From Pseudomonas taeanensis MS-3 (lineage in GTDB: Bacteria > Pseudomonadota > Gammaproteobacteria > Pseudomonadales > Pseudomonadaceae), in the NCBI RefSeq assembly GCF_000498575.2, contig NZ_AWSQ01000001.1, positions 1,418,254-1,482,253 on the forward strand: DNA of 64,000 bases. Direction: 5' to 3'. The notes under the pieces are model-generated. The model was not told where the DNA came from, did no database searches, and worked only from the letters and a program-made list of their open reading frames with translations. Below, in pieces: positions 61,364 through 64,000 of this stretch (its first letter is position 1; each line of letters starts with the position of its first letter). The position numbers and the translations under genes are program-made.

Positions 61364-62643
61364 TGACTGCCTTAATGCTGACGATCATGATCATCCTGCT
61401 GCTCGCGGGGTTTCCCATGATGGTGCCGCTGCTGGGGGCGACACTGGGCGCTTTTATCTTCTATTTGCCGGACTTGAATCCGCAGCTGATCATTCAGCAG
61501 ATGATCGGTGGGGTTAAACCAGCGTCGCTAATCGCCGTGCCGATGTTCATGTTCGCCGCGGACGTCATCACCAAGGGGCATTCGGCCGATCGCCTGCTTG
61601 ACCTGGTGCTGCGGTTTGTCGGTCACCAGCGGGGCGGTTTGGCGGTGGCGGTGGTCAACGCCTGCGGCATGTTCGGTGCGGTCTCCGGTTCGACCCAGGC
61701 CACTGTGGTGGCGATCGGCTCGCCGATGCGCACGAAAATGCTCCAGTCCGGCTATGGCGACAGCTTCACCATCGCCTTGGCGGTCAACTCGGCCGGTCTG
61801 GCCTGCCTGATCCCTCCGTCGATCGGGATGATCGTGTTTGGTGTGGCTTCGGGTACTTCGGTCTCTGAACTGTTCATCGCCGGCATCGGGCCCGGGCTGT
61901 TGCTGCTGCTGGCGTTCTCCTGCTACAGCTTCTTCTATGCGGTTCGCCGCAACATCCCGACCGTCGAGAAAGCCAGCTGGTCTGAGCGTTTCCTGGCCAT
62001 GCGCCGAGCGCTCTGGCCCGCGGGTTTTCCGGCAATCGTCATCGGCGGGATCTATGGCGGCATTTTCAGCCCGACGGAAGCCGCGGCTGTTTGCGCGGTC
62101 TATGCCATTGTCCTTGAAGTGGTGGTCTTCCGTTCGATCAAACCGAGTGAACTGCTAGGCATTGCGCGCTCCACAGGCATGATCACCTCGGTGGTATTTA
62201 TCCTGATTGCGGCAGGAGCGGCTTTTTCCTGGGTGCTGGCCTATGCGCAAATTCCGCAGGGGATCATCCAGTCGTTCGGCCTTGATGCGGCCGACCCTTA
62301 TGTCATTTTGTTTGCGATCACTCTGGCGTTTTTCATCGGCTGCATGTTCGTCGATTCGATCGTGGTGATCTTGGTGCTGACGCCGATATTTATGCCGCTG
62401 ATTGTCGCCTCTGGGCTGGATCCGGTGCTGGTGGGGGTGGTCGTCATCTTGCAAGTGGCAATTGGTGGTGCGACGCCGCCGTTCGGTTGTGACATCTTCA
62501 CCGCGACCGCGGTGTTCCGTCGGCCCTATATCGATTGTATTCGCGGCTCCTTGCCCTTCTTCCTGATCAAGGTTGGCGCGGCTGTGGCGCTGATCTATTT
62601 TCCGCCGATCGCGCTCTTCCTCAGGGATCTGGTGTTCAGGTAG
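61363..62643 (+). CDS. dctM: TRAP transporter large permease (DctM)
   Basis: A 426-residue DctM-type permease with about twelve membrane segments. Family motifs include GMFGAVSGSTQATVVAIGSPM near 102, NSAGLACLIPPSIGMIVFG near 144 and GGIYGGIFSPTEAAAVCAVYA near 228. It couples substrate uptake to the sodium gradient. Start codon shares a base with the dctQ stop, so the two are translationally coupled. Confidence 0.9.
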   Translation: MTALMLTIMIILLLAGFPMMVPLLGATLGAFIFYLPDLNPQLIIQQMIGGVKPASLIAVPMFMFAADVITKGHSADRLLDLVLRFVGHQRGGLAVAVVNACGMFGAVSGSTQATVVAIGSPMRTKMLQSGYGDSFTIALAVNSAGLACLIPPSIGMIVFGVASGTSVSELFIAGIGPGLLLLLAFSCYSFFYAVRRNIPTVEKASWSERFLAMRRALWPAGFPAIVIGGIYGGIFSPTEAAAVCAVYAIVLEVVVFRSIKPSELLGIARSTGMITSVVFILIAAGAAFSWVLAYAQIPQGIIQSFGLDAADPYVILFAITLAFFIGCMFVDSIVVILVLTPIFMPLIVASGLDPVLVGVVVILQVAIGGATPPFGCDIFTATAVFRRPYIDCIRGSLPFFLIKVGAAVALIYFPPIALFLRDLVFR

Positions 62644-62674
62644 CTCTACCTCGAGCACGTCTGAGGTCGCCACT

Positions 62675-62710
62675 GGCCTGACTGCTGCCGCTCGCGGCAG
62701 CAGTCAGGCC
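62675..62710. terminator. Perfect 16-bp hairpin after the TRAP operon
   Basis: GGCCTGACTGCTGCCG (62675-62690) and its exact complement (62695-62710) enclose a four-base loop CTCG. It lies 32 bases after dctM, between convergent dctM and trmA. No T-run follows, but its position suggests a transcription end or mRNA-stabilising hairpin. Confidence 0.65.
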
Positions 62711-62844
62711 CAGATTGGTGGCTAACGAGTCTGCGGACTCGGCTCCGTGAGTAAATCGACTGTTACGCCGTCCCCAAACAACTCTGGGTTCTGAGTGGTT
62801 ACTCATGCTCCGCCAGTGGGCTTCGGAGTAGCGCTTGGCGGTGG

Positions 62845-63933
62845 CTACTTGCGGGTCAGCAGCACGCCCGCTTCCATGTGGTGGGTGTAGGGGAACTGGT
62901 CGAATAGCGCGCAGCGCTCGACCCGGTGGGTGTCGCTGAGCTGGCTGATGTTGGCGGCCAGGGTCTCCGGGTTGCAGGAAATGTAGAGGATGCGTTCGAA
63001 GCGTCGGGTCAGTTCGCAAGTGTCCGGGTCCATGCCGGCACGTGGCGGGTCGACGAACACGCTGCCGAAGGCGTAGCTCTTCAGGTCGATGCCAGCCAGG
63101 CGGCGAAACGGCCGCACCTCGTTGAGCGCCTGGGTCAGCTCCTCGGCGGACAGGCGCACCAGGGTCACGTTGTCCACGCCGTTGCCTTCCAGGTTGGCCA
63201 GGGCGGCATTCACCGAGCTCTTGCTGATCTCGGTGGCCAGCACCTTGCGCACCCGGGTAGCCAGTGGCAGGGTGAAGTTGCCGTTGCCGCAGTACAGCTC
63301 CAGCAGGTCGTCGTCGCGTTGGCCGAGCGCTTCATAGGCCCAGCCGAGCATTTTCTGGCAGACCGCGCCGTTGGGCTGGGTGAAGGCGCCTTCGGGTTGG
63401 CGATAGCGGAAGGTGCGACCGGCGACTTGCAGTTCTTCCTCGGCAAAATCACGACCGATGACGATGCGCTTGCCGCGCGAGCGGCCGACCAGATTGACCC
63501 CCAGTTCGGCGGCGAGCTGCTCCGCCTCGGCCTGCCAGGCTGCGTCCAGTGGGCGGTGATAGCACAGGGTGAGCAGCGCATCGCCGGCCAGGGTGGTGAG
63601 GAACTCGACCTGGAACAGCTTGAAACTCAGCACCTGGCTGGCCTGCCAGGCGGCTTTCAGCTGTGGCATCAGCTGATTGATCCGCGTACTGGCGATGGGG
63701 AAATCGTCCAGCAGAATCGGTGTGTGTTTGTCGCCTGGGGCGAACATGGCGTAGTGACGCTGCTCGGCCTCGCGCCACAGGCGGAACTCGGCGCGCAGGC
63801 GGTAATGCTCGCGCGGCGAGTCGAACACCTCGGGCTCGGGGGCGTCGAACGGCGCCAGCAGTTCGATCAGGCGCTGTTTCTTCTCTGCAAGCTGGCTGGT
63901 GTAGGTAGCGGGATCGAACTGCGAAAGACTCAT
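62845..63933 (-). CDS. trmA: tRNA (uracil-54-C5)-methyltransferase TrmA
   Basis: A 362-residue SAM-dependent enzyme making m5U54 in tRNA. Key features are [14 protein letters not shown] near 188, the SAM motif [15 protein letters not shown] near 211, DPPRAG near 297, nucleophile Cys320 in YISCNPETL and the general base Glu354 near the C-terminus ([12 protein letters not shown]). Length is normal for TrmA and shorter than RlmC/RlmD. Confidence 0.92.
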   Translation of the reverse strand: MSLSQFDPATYTSQLAEKKQRLIELLAPFDAPEPEVFDSPREHYRLRAEFRLWREAEQRHYAMFAPGDKHTPILLDDFPIASTRINQLMPQLKAAWQASQVLSFKLFQVEFLTTLAGDALLTLCYHRPLDAAWQAEAEQLAAELGVNLVGRSRGKRIVIGRDFAEEELQVAGRTFRYRQPEGAFTQPNGAVCQKMLGWAYEALGQRDDDLLELYCGNGNFTLPLATRVRKVLATEISKSSVNAALANLEGNGVDNVTLVRLSAEELTQALNEVRPFRRLAGIDLKSYAFGSVFVDPPRAGMDPDTCELTRRFERILYISCNPETLAANISQLSDTHRVERCALFDQFPYTHHMEAGVLLTRK

Positions 63934-64000
63934 GAATCACTCTGAAGTTGGACAATTGGAATGATGTATCTGATCCGGCATTTACGCCGGCTCAGGGTAG

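Overview
The window is about 64 kb of high-GC chromosomal DNA from a gammaproteobacterium, almost certainly a Pseudomonas. The gene families, codon use, TTG/GTG starts with good ribosome-binding sites, and Pseudomonas-type intergenic palindromes all point there. No rRNA, tRNA, CRISPR array, integrase or transposase gene was seen.

Positions 1-25,500 look like ordinary chromosome. They hold the start of a secreted collagen-like protein, pbpC, azlCD, an EamA exporter, a complete YehZYXW-type osmoprotectant ABC transporter, a chemoreceptor, two tandem diguanylate cyclases, a two-domain universal stress protein, a SulP transporter, a YdcZ-type transporter, two DUF4136 lipoproteins, cmoM, a MazG-like hydrolase, and a fatty-acyl module of MaoC-like dehydratase, high-molecular-weight FabG-like reductase and FadI-like thiolase.

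Positions 24,500-48,200 are the most interesting part: a dispersed catabolic regulon. It contains a luciferase-like flavin monooxygenase, two flavin reductases, a RibB-type riboflavin enzyme with a degenerate GTP cyclohydrolase II domain, an isochorismatase-family amidohydrolase, an alpha/beta hydrolase, two aldehyde dehydrogenases (one GabD-like), a carboxymuconolactone decarboxylase-like protein, DUF1330 and AA_synth (DUF1185) proteins, and a chemoreceptor. Three kinds of importer are present: a full Pot-type ABC system plus an orphan paralogous binding protein, an NCS1 permease and a BCCT carrier. A GntR/FadR-type regulator with a NUDIX partner sits in the middle. Eight copies of a GGTATACC-centred palindrome, seven exact and one with a single mismatch, lie in the promoter regions of these units and nowhere else that I found. 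I infer one regulon for sensing, importing and oxidatively opening an N-heterocyclic ring (pyridine or pyridinium betaine type), ending at succinate semialdehyde and succinate. The exact substrate cannot be read from sequence.

Positions 48,200-64,000 return to general genes: ada, DUF2218, an NAD(P)-binding oxidoreductase beside a LysR regulator, a RIO-type kinase, a YpfJ-type zinc protease, DUF411 and DUF4345 proteins, a Na+/H+ antiporter, a 37-residue membrane protein, two LysR regulators, an agmatinase-family ureohydrolase followed by a three-gene TRAP transporter, and trmA.

Repeats are frequent between genes: two copies of a roughly 140-250 bp element with terminal inverted repeats, a REP doublet that encloses a decayed copy of the end of cmoM, a Pseudomonas REP, another large inverted repeat and a 7-bp tandem repeat.
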